A DNA stretch of 64,000 nucleotides from Verrucomicrobiota bacterium (GCA_023399155.1 JAEWQP010000016.1:323437-387436); one strand, 5' to 3'; numbered from the stretch's first letter, positions 40,781-50,699 are shown. Program-made: numbers and translations. Notes: generated by a model not told the origin, from the sequence alone.

Positions 40781-41391
40781 GGGGTCGTCTTGGTGGAGAC
40801 GTCGCGAAGGGTGTCCTCCAGCGACTTCAGGAGCGCCTCCGGGCCACCCCTCTGCAGGATGGCCTCGAATTGTGCCCGATAATTGGATACCATGCTGACA
40901 CCCTCGATGATCACATCGTAGACGAGCCAGCCGCCGGAGGACTGCTGCTCCATGCGGTAGGCGACGGAATAGTTCTGGCCGAGATAGCCAACCGTCTGGG
41001 CGAACTCGTGGCGCTTGCCGGAGAGCTGCGTGACCTTGCCGTAGGTGATCGTCGGCTTCTCCTTCGGCTGGAATCGGTCCGCGTAGGTCCGGAGCACGAC
41101 CTCCCCGAAGAGTTCGGTGGCCTGCTTCTGTTGCGCCGGGGAAAGCTGGCGCCAGCCCGGGCCGATGGCGCGGCGCGTGATCCCGCCGAAATCGAAGTAC
41201 TTCTCCAGCACCGGACGCACCCGGACGGAAAGGGGCGCCTCGCTGGATCCGGAGTCGTAGACGACGGCCATGACCTCGTCGACGCCGCGACGCAGGACCG
41301 CCTCGGGCGTTTCGGCCCGGACTCGACTCGGGCCGAAGGCCGTGGCGACCGCGAGAATGGCGGCGAGTCTCATTAGGAATGGGATGCTCAT
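40777..41391 (-). CDS. mlaC: MlaC periplasmic phospholipid shuttle
   Basis: This 204-residue periplasmic protein carries phospholipids between MlaA and the inner-membrane MlaFED complex. It has a signal peptide cleaved near residue 26 (SRVRA/ETP) and the Ttg2-type fold (YFDFGGITRRAIGPGWRQL, FGEVVLRTYADRF, GWLVYDVIIEGVSMVSNYR), the last being the most conserved family segment. Start and stop each overlap the neighbouring mla genes by 4 nt. Confidence 0.93.
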   Translation of the reverse strand: MSIPFLMRLAAILAVATAFGPSRVRAETPEAVLRRGVDEVMAVVYDSGSSEAPLSVRVRPVLEKYFDFGGITRRAIGPGWRQLSPAQQKQATELFGEVVLRTYADRFQPKEKPTITYGKVTQLSGKRHEFAQTVGYLGQNYSVAYRMEQQSSGGWLVYDVIIEGVSMVSNYRAQFEAILQRGGPEALLKSLEDTLRDVSTKTTP

Positions 41392-41873
41392 GGGCTGGCT
41401 GGTGTTTTCGGGTTCGCGTCCTTGTTGTCCATGCTGCCGAAGGCGAAGCGGCTGATGAGGGACTCGATGTCGAGCGTTGACTCTGTCTCGTAGAACGTAC
41501 CGCCCGTGGTGATCAACTCGTCGTCCACGCCGGGGCTGATCGCGAGGAACTTGTCGCCGATCAGGCCGCTGGTCTTCACCGACACGAGGGAGTCGGTCGC
41601 CAGCTGCAGATCGCGCCGGACCCGAAGGTCGACGACGGCGCTGAAATCCGTGGGGTTGAGCCGCACGGCGTCGACGCGCCCGACGGTCACTCCGGAAATC
41701 ACGACCTGGCTCCCGGGATTGATTCCGGAGGCGTTGGAAAAGCGTGCGTGGACGAGCATGGTATCTCCTCCGACGAACGAACCTGCGCCAATCTTCAACG
41801 CAAGTGTGGCGACCGCGATGAGGCCGAGCAGCACGAAGGCGCCCACGACGGTTTCAAGTCTCCTGGAGTTCAT
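41388..41873 (-). CDS. mlaD: MlaD, MCE-domain substrate-binding subunit
   Basis: This 161-residue protein has one N-terminal membrane helix (about 9-27) and an MCE domain (about 38-115; FSNASGINPGSQVVISGVTV, LRVRRDLQLATDSLVSVKTS, GLIGDKFLAISPG). It forms the hexameric ring of the MlaFED lipid transporter. Size and order match the Gram-negative mla operon. The start ATG overlaps the mlaF stop. Confidence 0.93.
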   Translation of the reverse strand: MNSRRLETVVGAFVLLGLIAVATLALKIGAGSFVGGDTMLVHARFSNASGINPGSQVVISGVTVGRVDAVRLNPTDFSAVVDLRVRRDLQLATDSLVSVKTSGLIGDKFLAISPGVDDELITTGGTFYETESTLDIESLISRFAFGSMDNKDANPKTPASP

Positions 41874-42712
41874 GATGGAAAGGTCTCCTTTTCGCCGCGC
41901 CGCCCTGGTGAACGCGCCCGATTGGCGGCGATCTCCGTCTCAAGGTCCTCGACGCTGTCGCGGAAGTCGCGCACGGAACTGTCGGCGGACGCGCGAAACT
42001 CCGCCGGACTTCCCTCGAAGCGGATGCGCCCTTCGTCGAGCAACGCGACACGGTCGGCCGCCACAAGGGCCTCGTCCAGATCGTGCGTCACCACCACCGC
42101 GGTGAATCCGAGCTCCACCTGGTAGCGGGTGATCATGGAGAAAACCGCGTTGCGCCGCAGCGGGTCGAGCCCGGCGGTCGGTTCGTCGAAGAGTACGATC
42201 TCCGGCCGGGTCACGAGGGCGCGCGCAAGTGCGAGGCGCTTCTGCATGCCCCCGGAGAGCTGGCTGGGGAACCGGTCGCGAAACTCGTCCAGTTCGAGCG
42301 CGCGAAGCACCTCCCGCGCGCTGACCGCGATGTCGCGCCGCCGCCGGGTGGTCGTCTGCTCGAGCGGCAGCATCACGTTCTCCAGCGCGCTGAGCGAGTC
42401 GAACAGCGCATTGCTTTGGAACAGATAGCTGCAGCGCTGGCGAAATTCCTCGCGGCCCGCACCGTGCCCCGCCGGCAGCACGCTGCCATCGAAGCAGATC
42501 TCGCCGCCATCGGGCCGGAGGACGCCGGCGATGCACTTGAGCAGCACGGACTTTCCCGTGCCGCTCTTGCCCAGCACGCACACGAGCGTGCCGCGCGGCA
42601 CGATCAGGTCGACGCCATCGAGCACGACCTTGCCGGAAAAAGCCTTCCGCAGCCCGCGAGCTTCGAGCAGGTGCTTGCAGGCCCCGCCTGAGGTGTTGTC
42701 TGAGTCGCTCAT
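41870..42712 (-). CDS. mlaF: MlaF ABC-transporter ATPase
   Basis: This 280-residue ATPase powers the Mla phospholipid transporter. Walker A is GKSGTGKS, the signature LSGGMQKRLALARAL, Walker B IVLFDEPTAGLDP and the switch His is in VVVTHDLDEA. A C-terminal extension of about 40 residues, rich in charged residues, follows the core. I placed the start at the ATG at 42712, overlapping the mlaE stop. MlaB, the STAS partner of MlaF in E. coli, is not encoded in the operon. Confidence 0.94.
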   Translation of the reverse strand: MSDSDNTSGGACKHLLEARGLRKAFSGKVVLDGVDLIVPRGTLVCVLGKSGTGKSVLLKCIAGVLRPDGGEICFDGSVLPAGHGAGREEFRQRCSYLFQSNALFDSLSALENVMLPLEQTTTRRRRDIAVSAREVLRALELDEFRDRFPSQLSGGMQKRLALARALVTRPEIVLFDEPTAGLDPLRRNAVFSMITRYQVELGFTAVVVTHDLDEALVAADRVALLDEGRIRFEGSPAEFRASADSSVRDFRDSVEDLETEIAANRARSPGRRGEKETFPS

Positions 42713-43485
42713 ACCAGGGCGGACGTGATCAGATAATCGGTGGCCAGCACGGCGATGCTCGAGAGCACGACCGCGCGGGTGGTGGACGCGCTCACAGCGC
42801 GCGCGCCGGTCAAACCCGGCCGCCGGTGCGCGTTGAAGCCGTTGTGACAACAGATGGCGATCGTCACGATGCCGAAGATCACCGCCTTGATGAAGCACTC
42901 GCGCACATCGGCCGGCCCGACCGCGCGCATGACGGACGACCAGTAGATGCCGCCCTCCAGCGAAAGTAGCACCGAGCCGGACAGGTACCCGCCAACGAGG
43001 CCAATCAGGGTGAAAAATGCCGCGTGCATGGGAAATACCACCGCCGCGACCAGCAACCGCGGCGACACCAGGTAGCGCCGCGGATCCACACCCATCGTTT
43101 CAAGCGCATCGATCTGCTCGCTGTTGCGCTGGATTCCGATCTCGGCCGCGACCGCAGATCCGGCCTGCCCGACGATCATCAGCGCGGCGAGCACGGGCCC
43201 CAGTTCCCGCGCCAAGGTCAGCGAGACGAGTGTCCCAAGGAGGCCCTCCGAACCGAACCGCGCGAGGACGTAATACCCCTGCAGGCCCAGCACGAGTCCG
43301 GTAAATACCCCGACGATCAGAACCACCGGGAGGCATCGCACCCCCTGCTCATACATCGCCCGCACGACCCGCCGGCCGAGGCGCGGCGCACCCACAGCAG
43401 CGCCGAACGAGCGCGCGGCGAAGAGAGCGAAGTCGCCCAACTCCGCGACTGTGCCGAGGGTCTTCTGTCCGAGTGGCTGAAGCAT
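42709..43485 (-). CDS. mlaE: MlaE permease subunit
   Basis: This 258-residue membrane protein is the permease of the MlaFED complex, with five or six helices. The MlaE-family motifs are clear: LVLGLQGYYVLARFG, LARELGPVLAALMIVGQAGS with VAAEIGIQRNSEQIDALETM, and a later VVFPMHAAFFTLIGLVGGYL. It is the first gene of the operon mlaE-F-D-C-A, each joined to the next by a 4-nt overlap. I chose the ATG at 43485; longer reading upstream is noise. Confidence 0.94.
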   Translation of the reverse strand: MLQPLGQKTLGTVAELGDFALFAARSFGAAVGAPRLGRRVVRAMYEQGVRCLPVVLIVGVFTGLVLGLQGYYVLARFGSEGLLGTLVSLTLARELGPVLAALMIVGQAGSAVAAEIGIQRNSEQIDALETMGVDPRRYLVSPRLLVAAVVFPMHAAFFTLIGLVGGYLSGSVLLSLEGGIYWSSVMRAVGPADVRECFIKAVIFGIVTIAICCHNGFNAHRRPGLTGARAVSASTTRAVVLSSIAVLATDYLITSALV

Positions 43486-43792
43486 GTTTGCGGGAAAAGA
43501 GGTTGAAGCTAAGCGACCTGCGACACCCGGTGCAAGTTGCGTCGAGCCTTCGCGCCAGAACGCCCACGCCCGCGGAGGCGCCGGGCGGCCGCACAACCCG
43601 TTTGACTGCAACGCCGTGCAAAAGTGCCGAACAAAAGCTTCCGGTCTCACCGATGCGCAAATCGGGGCGCGGGCCGCGAACTCGCCCGCTCAACTGTGCG
43701 AACGCACCCCTCGTTGTTCCGGTGGCGATGCGCCCCATCGATGCCTCGCACCCCGAAAATCACACCGGCGTGTCCGCCACCTTTCTCTCCTC
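43486..43792. other. Divergent promoter region, mla operon/GH9 gene
   Basis: About 307 nt separate the divergent mla operon and GH9 gene. Both promoters should lie here. A frame in phase with the GH9 gene is open across it but has no signal peptide or family character. I could not identify an operator or a promoter box. Confidence 0.4.
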
Positions 43793-46291
43793 ATGCCCAA
43801 GATTCCCGTCCTTCTCCTGGCGGCTGCCGCCGTCGCCGCCATGATGGCCCCCGGTTCCGCTGCTTCGGCCCAAGCCACGGCACCCGCGTCGGCGATCGTT
43901 CCCACTCTGAACGATCGCGAATACTTCACGATGCCAGGCCTCGATGTGCTGGTGTTCTCCAACTGGTATGACGGGAGCTTCAGCGATGCCAAGATCGCCG
44001 GGATCGAGCTGATCCATCATGGCGTGCGCACCGCGACGAATGGCGACGTGCGCCTGAGCGCGACACCCGAGCAGTGGGATCCGACACCGGAACTGAAGGA
44101 CCGTCGCGTGCTCCGCGACACGGGTGCGATCGAGGCCGTGCTCGCCTATCCGACTCACGACTTCAACTACACGATCCGTGTGGAGCCACAGGCTGGCGGA
44201 GCCGTTCTCCGGGTTTCCCTGGACAAACCGCTGCCGCCCCAGCTCGTGGGCAAGGCCGGTTTTCACCTCGAGTTCCTGCCCTCGGCCTATTTCGGCAAGG
44301 CCTACCTGATGGATGCCGCGCCGGGCTACCTCCCGCTCTATCCGACCGGACCGACCGGACGGGACCGCTCCACCGGCGCGAGCGAGCGGTTGCCGCTCAC
44401 TCGCGGCACGCGCCTCGTCCTGGCGCCGGAGGACGCGACCCGGCGCGTATCCATCGAATCACGCTCGGGCCAACTCGGCCTCTACGACGGCCGCAATCAG
44501 GCGCAAAACGGCTGGTTGGTGGTCCGCGGCCTCCTTCCCGCGGGCAAGACCGGAACAGTGATCGAGTGGTCCCTGACCGCCGGCACGGTCCCGGGCTGGA
44601 CGCGGCCGGCCGTGATCGCGCACTCGCAGGTGGGCTATCACCCCGCCCAGTCCAAGGTCGCGGTCCTCGAATGCGATGCCCGTGCCCCGGAGCCCGGACG
44701 CGTGCGGCTGCTGCGTATCCAACCCGACGGTACGGAGGTGGAAGCTGTTGCGGCCGAGGCGCAGCGCTGGGGCGGATATCTGCGTTACGTCTATTACACG
44801 TTCGATTTCTCCGGCGTGCGCGAGCCGGGCGTCTACGTCCTGGAAGGGGCGGGACGGCGCACCCACGCATTTCGGATCGCCCCCGACGTTCTCACCACGG
44901 CGTGGCACCCGACGCTCGACGTGTTCTTTCCCGTGCAGATGGACCACATGTTCGTCAACGAGGCCTACCGCGTCTGGCACGGGCGCTCACACATGGACGA
45001 CGCGCGCCAGGCGCCGCCCAACCTTCAGCACTTCGACCTCTACGCGATGGGCCCGGAAACGGATTCGCCGTTCAAGCCGGGCGAGCACATCCCGGGTCTC
45101 GCCGTGGGCGGCTGGTACGACGCCGGAGATTTCGACCTGCGCACACAGACCCACTATCATTGCGTGCAGACGCTCGCCCATCTCTGGGAGCAGTTTCGTC
45201 CCGGGCGCGACGAGACCAGCATCGATCAGGACGCGGCCCACGTGGAACTTCACCGACCCGATGGCGTGCCCGACCTGCTCCAGCAGATCGAACATGGCAC
45301 GCTCATGCTCCTCGCGCAGCACCGGGTCTTCGGCCATGCGATTCCCGGCATCGTCGAGCCCGACCTCGGCCAATACACGCATCTGGGCGACGCCGTGACC
45401 AAGACGGACGGGCTCGTCCACGATCCGTCGGATCCGAAATCGCCCGCGGACGACCGGCTGGCCTTCACCACCGCCACCACCGCGCTCAACTACGGTTCGG
45501 CCGCAGGCCTCGCCGCCGCCAGCCGGGCCCTCCGCGGCTGGCGCGATGAACGCGCCGACGAGTGCCTCGCCACCGCCATCAAGGTCTGGGAGTTCGAGAA
45601 GGGACGCACGCCAAACCTCTTCCGCGTCGGCAATACCACCGGTGGTGATGTCGGCGATGAGGAGATCGCCTGCGCCACCGAGCTCCTGCTCACGACCAAG
45701 GACGCCCGGTACGCGGCGCGCCTGACTGAGCTGTGGCCGGTGATCGACGAGCGATTCGCGTTCAACGTCGGCGAGGTGCTGCGCGTGCTTCCGCTCATGG
45801 ACGACACGTTCCGTGCCAGGGTCCGCTCCCGCGCCCAGAAGCATCGCGACGACATGGCGGGCTTCCTGAAGGAAAACCCCTTCGGTGTCCCGATCACCCG
45901 CGGCGGCTGGGCGGGAAATGGCTTTGTGGCCGCGTTCGGCATCAACGCCTACTACCTCCATCGTGCCTTCCCCGACCTGTTTGGCCGCGAGGATACGCTC
46001 CGTTCACTCGAGTATCTCTACGGCTGTCATCCCGACTCCGACATCTCGTTTGTCTCGGGGGTGGGCACGCACTCCAAGAGCGTCGCCTACGGCAGCAATC
46101 GCGCCGACTTCTCCTTCATCGCGGGCGGCGTGGTCCCCGGTGTGCTGATCCTCAAGCCGGACTTCCCGGAGAACAAGGAGGACTGGCCGTTCCTGTGGGG
46201 AGAGAATGAATACGTGATCAACCTCGGCGCGAGCTACATGCTACTCGTGCACCTCGGGCAGGACTTGCTCGATTCCGGTCAGCCCCGCTGA
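43793..46291 (+). CDS. Secreted glycoside hydrolase family 9 (cellulase-like)
   Basis: This 832-residue secreted enzyme has a signal peptide ending near SAASA (about residue 26) and a long N-terminal region of about 300 residues with no clear family match. An Ig-like CelD_N domain follows (ARAPEPGRVRLLRIQPDGTE ... FSGVREPGVYVLEG), then the (alpha/alpha)6 GH9 catalytic domain. The family's GGWYDAGDFD motif gives the catalytic Asp443 and Asp446. The proton donor is Glu806 in GENEYVINLGASY. GH9 enzymes are inverting endo- or exo-acting beta-1,4-glucanases; the substrate (cellulose, glucan, xyloglucan) cannot be decided. It is convergent with the RND operon. No dockerin or carbohydrate-binding module is evident. 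Confidence 0.88.
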   Translation: MPKIPVLLLAAAAVAAMMAPGSAASAQATAPASAIVPTLNDREYFTMPGLDVLVFSNWYDGSFSDAKIAGIELIHHGVRTATNGDVRLSATPEQWDPTPELKDRRVLRDTGAIEAVLAYPTHDFNYTIRVEPQAGGAVLRVSLDKPLPPQLVGKAGFHLEFLPSAYFGKAYLMDAAPGYLPLYPTGPTGRDRSTGASERLPLTRGTRLVLAPEDATRRVSIESRSGQLGLYDGRNQAQNGWLVVRGLLPAGKTGTVIEWSLTAGTVPGWTRPAVIAHSQVGYHPAQSKVAVLECDARAPEPGRVRLLRIQPDGTEVEAVAAEAQRWGGYLRYVYYTFDFSGVREPGVYVLEGAGRRTHAFRIAPDVLTTAWHPTLDVFFPVQMDHMFVNEAYRVWHGRSHMDDARQAPPNLQHFDLYAMGPETDSPFKPGEHIPGLAVGGWYDAGDFDLRTQTHYHCVQTLAHLWEQFRPGRDETSIDQDAAHVELHRPDGVPDLLQQIEHGTLMLLAQHRVFGHAIPGIVEPDLGQYTHLGDAVTKTDGLVHDPSDPKSPADDRLAFTTATTALNYGSAAGLAAASRALRGWRDERADECLATAIKVWEFEKGRTPNLFRVGNTTGGDVGDEEIACATELLLTTKDARYAARLTELWPVIDERFAFNVGEVLRVLPLMDDTFRARVRSRAQKHRDDMAGFLKENPFGVPITRGGWAGNGFVAAFGINAYYLHRAFPDLFGREDTLRSLEYLYGCHPDSDISFVSGVGTHSKSVAYGSNRADFSFIAGGVVPGVLILKPDFPENKEDWPFLWGENEYVINLGASYMLLVHLGQDLLDSGQPR

Positions 46292-46325
46292 GGCGGACCC
46301 ATGCCGTTGGCCGAGTGCACCGTCC

Positions 46326-46360
46326 GTCCCGGACGCCGGCATCGCGCCGGCGCCGGGGAC
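46326..46360. terminator. Large hairpin between convergent GH9 and RND genes
   Basis: Two 15-nt arms (GTCCCGGACGCCGGC with GCCGGCGCCGGGGAC) pair with two mismatches around an ATCGC loop. It lies 34 nt past the GH9 stop and 32 nt before the RND stop on the other strand. There is no T-run on either strand, so it may act as a bidirectional transcript end or an mRNA stabiliser. Confidence 0.45.
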
Positions 46361-46392
46361 GCGACGCGGCCGTGACAGGGCCCGCGCCCGCG

Positions 46393-49300
46393 TCAGGCCT
46401 TCACCGCCGAGGCGCGCCCGTTCACTTCCCGGTCGATCTGGGCGGCCTGGATCAGGCCCTGGGCGCTGGATTTGCCGGTCACCTTCACGCACATCCGGTC
46501 CATCAGCACGTAGACGATCGGGATGACGAACAGCGTCATCATCGTCGCGATGGACAGCCCGCCGACCACGACGATGCCCATTGGATTGCGCGTCTCCGCG
46601 CCCGCCCCGCTGGCGAAGGCGATCGGTGCGGCGCCCAGAACGGTCGAGATCGAGGTCATCAGGATCGGCCGGAATCGCAGCACCGCCCCCTCGAACGCGG
46701 CACGGAAGGCGTCCTTGCCCTCGACCTGAAGCTGGTTGGCGAATTCGACGATCAGGATGCCGTTCTTCGCCACGAGGCCGATCAGCATGATCAGGCCGAA
46801 GCGCGAGAACAGGTTGTCCGTCATCGGCTGCCCGAACAGCCGCGTCGCCCAAAGGACCGTGATCCCGCCGGCAAGCGCGATCAAAACCCCGGTGAAGATG
46901 GTCGCCGGGTGTATCCAGGATTCGAACTGCGCCGCCAGGATCAGGAAGGTGAAGAGCAGCGCCAGGCCGAAGAGCATGAAGGTGTCGCTGCCGCTCTCGA
47001 CGAACTCGCGCGTCTCGCCGTCCCACGCGATGGTGTAGCCGGCCGGCAGGAGGCCTTCGGCCTTTTGCTCCATGAACTCGACTCCGTCGCCGATCGTCCG
47101 TCCCTCGATGATCTGCGCCGACACGGTGACCGACCTCAGCCGGTCGAAGTGCGGGTAGCTCTCCGGCACCGCATCCTCGGTCCAGCTCACGAGGTTGCTG
47201 AGTTGCACGAGATGGCCGTCAGTGGATCGGACATACAGCCGCGCGAGATCTGACGGCGTGACGCGGTTGTCGTCCTCGACCTGGATCATCACGTAGTACT
47301 GCTGGTTGCCGCGCTGGAATTCCGTGACGCGACGACTCCCCAGCAACGACTCGAGAGTCGAGGCCACTTCGCTGATGCGCACGCGAAGATCGGCCGCCTT
47401 GGACCGATCGATGCGCACCTGCAGCTGGGGCTTGGTCGGCGAGGGATCGACGCGCGGCTGCACGAACATCTCGGCCTGGCGCATGGCGGCGACAAACTCC
47501 GCGCCGATGCGCTGGAGTTCCGCGAAGTCGGCACCCTGCAGGACCATCTGGATACCGGAGCGCCCGCGCTGGAACGGCCGCACCGGATTGGCAAATGCCT
47601 GCCCTCCGGTCGACATCGCCTGGAGGCTGCGCCGAAGCTCGGCGGTGATTTCCTGCGTCTTGCGCTCGCGTTCCTCCCAGGGCTTCAAGGTCGCGAAGAT
47701 GAAGGCGCGTCCGCCGTCCCCGGTGCGGTGAAAGGTGCGGTCGATCTCGGGGATCTTGAGGATCAACTGCTCCATGTCGTAGGAGTAGGTCCGCAGGTAC
47801 TCCGGCGTGGAACCGACGGGCGCAATGAGGTTGGAAATGAAGACCCCGCGGTCCTCGAGCGGCGTGAGTTCGCGCTGCAGCGTCGTGTAGAGGAAGAAGC
47901 CGAGCGCCGTCGCCACGAGGGACCCGAGCAACACCACGGCTTTCCAGTTCAGCGCAACACGGAGCATGCGCTCGTAGGCGCGCGTCAACCAGGCGAAGAA
48001 CGGTTCCGTGCGCTCGTAGAACCATCCGTGCCTCGCGTGGCCGTCGACTATCTTCGCACGCAGCAGTCGCGAGCACAGCATGGGCGTCAGCGTCAACGCG
48101 ACGAAGGATGAAACCAGCACCGACACGGCGAGCGTGATGCCGAATTCGAAAAACAGCCGGCCGGTCTGCCCGCGCTGGAACGCGACCGGCAGGAACACCG
48201 CGGCAAGCGTCAGCGTGGTGGCGATCACGGCGAACGCGACCTGCCGCGCGCCGAAGATGGCCGCGTGGATCGGACTCTCGCCGGCCTCGATGCGCCGGTA
48301 GATGTTCTCCAGCACGACGATCGCGTCGTCGACCACGAGCCCGACCGCCAGGACGAGCGCAAGCAGCGTCAGGGTATTGATGGAAAAACCCAGCGCCGAC
48401 ATGATCCCGAAGGAGCCGATGACAGAGACGGGAATCGCGATCAGGGGCACGAGCGTCGCCCGCCAGTCGCGCAGGAAGAGGAAGATCATCAGCACGACCA
48501 GCACCGCCGCTTCCCAAAGCGTCTTGTAGACCTCGTCGACCGAACGAGCGACAAACACCGAACTGTCATAACCAACCTCGACGTCCACCTCGGGCGGCAG
48601 GTCCGCCTTGATCAGCGGAATGGCTTCCTTCACGCCGTTGGCGACCTCGAGAAGGTTGGCGTTGGACTGGCGCAACACCTGCACGCCCACCGTCGGGCGC
48701 CCCTTGAAGTAAGTTTCCGAGCGGTAGTCCTCGGCCCCGAGCTCCACGCGGCCCACGTCGGAGAACTTGACCTGGTAGTTGCCGCGCGTGGCGAGAATAA
48801 GGTCCTCGAACTCGCTCGCACTTTGCATGCGGCCCTCAAGCCGGACTGGGAACTCACGCGACGCCGATTCGATGCGCCCGCCTGGGATCTCGACATTCTG
48901 CTGCCGCAGGGCGTTCTCGACGTCGCTGACCGTGAGCCCGTATGCAGCCAGCCGGTCGCTGTCGACCCACAGTCGCATCGCATAGCGCGGGCCGCGGATG
49001 TTTACGGAGCCGACACCCGGGATCGTCTGGATGCGCTGCAACGCCAGTCGCTCCACCATCTCGACAAGTTCGAGACGCGAGTATTTCGGCGAGTTGAACG
49101 AGAGTGAGAGGACCGGGGAGGAATCGGCATCCGATTTGGATACGCGCGGCTCGTCGATCTCCGTCGGGAGGCGCCCGCGCGCGCGCGCCACACGGTCGCG
49201 CACGTCGCTCGCCGCCTGGTCGATGTCGCGATCCAGGGTGAACTCGACCGTGATATTCGACTGTTCCTCCTGCGACGAGGAGCGGATCACGCGGATGCCG

Positions 49301-49524
49301 TCGATCGCCGCAATCTCCTTCTCGAGCGGCTCGGTGATGCGCGACTCCACCACCTCGGCCGACGCCCCGCGGTAGCTTGTCTGCACCGACACGACAGGCG
49401 AGTCGATCAGTGGATACTCGCGCACGGGCAGGCGCCGGAAGCTCAGGAGTCCGATGAGGACGATGAGGATCGAGGCGACGAGGCCCACGACCGGGCGCTT
49501 GATGGAGAGATCGGAGAGGATCAT
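46393..49524 (-). CDS. RND efflux transporter (HAE1/AcrB type)
   Basis: This 1043-residue proton-driven efflux pump has the expected 12 membrane helices and two large periplasmic loops. It begins with the typical inner-membrane signal (MILSDLSIKRPVVGLVASIL). The proton-relay aspartates are Asp399-Asp400 in LAVGLVVDDAIVVLENIYR. Other family motifs include LREYPLI-like PVREYPLI and TLTPMLCSRLL. It overlaps no neighbour and follows its adaptor gene by 56 nt on the same strand. No outer-membrane channel (TolC type) is encoded in the window. The substrate range cannot be read from sequence. Confidence 0.95.
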   Translation of the reverse strand: MILSDLSIKRPVVGLVASILIVLIGLLSFRRLPVREYPLIDSPVVSVQTSYRGASAEVVESRITEPLEKEIAAIDGIRVIRSSSQEEQSNITVEFTLDRDIDQAASDVRDRVARARGRLPTEIDEPRVSKSDADSSPVLSLSFNSPKYSRLELVEMVERLALQRIQTIPGVGSVNIRGPRYAMRLWVDSDRLAAYGLTVSDVENALRQQNVEIPGGRIESASREFPVRLEGRMQSASEFEDLILATRGNYQVKFSDVGRVELGAEDYRSETYFKGRPTVGVQVLRQSNANLLEVANGVKEAIPLIKADLPPEVDVEVGYDSSVFVARSVDEVYKTLWEAAVLVVLMIFLFLRDWRATLVPLIAIPVSVIGSFGIMSALGFSINTLTLLALVLAVGLVVDDAIVVLENIYRRIEAGESPIHAAIFGARQVAFAVIATTLTLAAVFLPVAFQRGQTGRLFFEFGITLAVSVLVSSFVALTLTPMLCSRLLRAKIVDGHARHGWFYERTEPFFAWLTRAYERMLRVALNWKAVVLLGSLVATALGFFLYTTLQRELTPLEDRGVFISNLIAPVGSTPEYLRTYSYDMEQLILKIPEIDRTFHRTGDGGRAFIFATLKPWEERERKTQEITAELRRSLQAMSTGGQAFANPVRPFQRGRSGIQMVLQGADFAELQRIGAEFVAAMRQAEMFVQPRVDPSPTKPQLQVRIDRSKAADLRVRISEVASTLESLLGSRRVTEFQRGNQQYYVMIQVEDDNRVTPSDLARLYVRSTDGHLVQLSNLVSWTEDAVPESYPHFDRLRSVTVSAQIIEGRTIGDGVEFMEQKAEGLLPAGYTIAWDGETREFVESGSDTFMLFGLALLFTFLILAAQFESWIHPATIFTGVLIALAGGITVLWATRLFGQPMTDNLFSRFGLIMLIGLVAKNGILIVEFANQLQVEGKDAFRAAFEGAVLRFRPILMTSISTVLGAAPIAFASGAGAETRNPMGIVVVGGLSIATMMTLFVIPIVYVLMDRMCVKVTGKSSAQGLIQAAQIDREVNGRASAVKA

Positions 49525-49580
49525 CGGCGGGCTTGGGAGCGGGTGGCGAGGGCTGTGAGCGGTCGGCGCCGGTTCATCGA

Positions 49581-50699
49581 TCAGTTGCCGATGCGAAACT
49601 CGTCACGGATGGGTCGCGGCTCCAGCCGCGCGTTGGGATAGATGATCAAGGCACCCACCCCGGCCGCGACCACCGGCGTGCCCTCCGCGAGTTCGCCCTC
49701 GAGAGCGACGACTTCCACCAGGCCCCTGGCGCGCATCCCGAGCTGCACCGGGACGAAATCCGCGACCTTGTCCGCACCCGAGTCGCGCACCGCGATCACC
49801 TGGCTTGCGCCCGGCACGGTGAGGATCGCGCCCTCGGGGACCGTCAGCACGCCGCGCCGCACCTCGAGCACGAGTTCGATGTTGGCAAACATCCCGGGCT
49901 TGAGCGCTGGCGGCGGATTTTCCAGGAAACCCTTCACCTCGCTGGAGCGCGTGCTGCGATCGATCACCGAACTGACGAAGTAGACCTGACCCTGGACCTG
50001 CGCAGCCCGCTCGAGAACGCGCGAGCGCACGATGAAGGAGGTGCCCGGTTCCACCTTGCTGAGAAACCGCTCCGGAACCTGGAAGTCCACCTTGAGCCGG
50101 GAGAGGTCGTCGATCGTGGTGATGACGGTCAAGGTCGTGACGTAGTCGCCCGGCGAGATCACTCGCGCCCCCACGACGCCATCGAAGGGCGCCTTGATCT
50201 GCGTCCGCTCGAGGCGCGTCTGGAGCAGCGCAAGCTCGGCCTTGGCCGCTGCGTATTCGGAGCGGGCACGATCGGTCTCCGACTGCGGAATCGTGTTGGT
50301 CACGCTGAGGCTCTCGCTGCGCGTGACGTTCAACTCCGCGAGCTTGAACCGGGCCTCGACCTGCGCGAGCTGGGCCCGGATCTCGGCGTCGTCGATGCGC
50401 ACGAGCACCGCGCCCTTCGTGACCGGCTGGCCTTCCGTGAACAGGATCTCCCGGACCAGCCCCACGATCTCCGGCCGGATCTCCGCCGACTCGTTCGCCG
50501 CCATCGATCCGACGATGGTGAGCGTATCGACCAGATCACGCCGCGCGACCTCGGTCACCTCAACCGGTTGCTTCTGGGCGCCAGGTCCGCCAGCCGCCGC
50601 TCCTGGACCGCCATTCACGGGTTTCTTTCCGCAGGCGGAGGACATGAGCAGGGCCGCCGCGAGCAGGACTGCGGCGAAGGATGGGAGACAGCGGGACAT
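49581..50699 (-). CDS. RND-pump membrane-fusion (adaptor) protein
   Basis: This 372-residue periplasmic adaptor of the AcrA/MexA family links the RND pump to an outer-membrane channel. It has a signal peptide with a possible lipobox (LLMSSAC, residues 17-23), so it is likely a lipoprotein. Then come a Gly/Pro-rich linker, a barrel-sandwich region (VTEVARRDLVDTLTIVGSMA, GLVREILFTEGQPVTKGAVL), a short alpha-hairpin (about 110-160) and the second half of the lipoyl domain (TQIKAPFDGVVGARVISPGD). It is first in the two-gene unit with the RND gene 56 nt downstream. Confidence 0.93.
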   Translation of the reverse strand: MSRCLPSFAAVLLAAALLMSSACGKKPVNGGPGAAAGGPGAQKQPVEVTEVARRDLVDTLTIVGSMAANESAEIRPEIVGLVREILFTEGQPVTKGAVLVRIDDAEIRAQLAQVEARFKLAELNVTRSESLSVTNTIPQSETDRARSEYAAAKAELALLQTRLERTQIKAPFDGVVGARVISPGDYVTTLTVITTIDDLSRLKVDFQVPERFLSKVEPGTSFIVRSRVLERAAQVQGQVYFVSSVIDRSTRSSEVKGFLENPPPALKPGMFANIELVLEVRRGVLTVPEGAILTVPGASQVIAVRDSGADKVADFVPVQLGMRARGLVEVVALEGELAEGTPVVAAGVGALIIYPNARLEPRPIRDEFRIGN

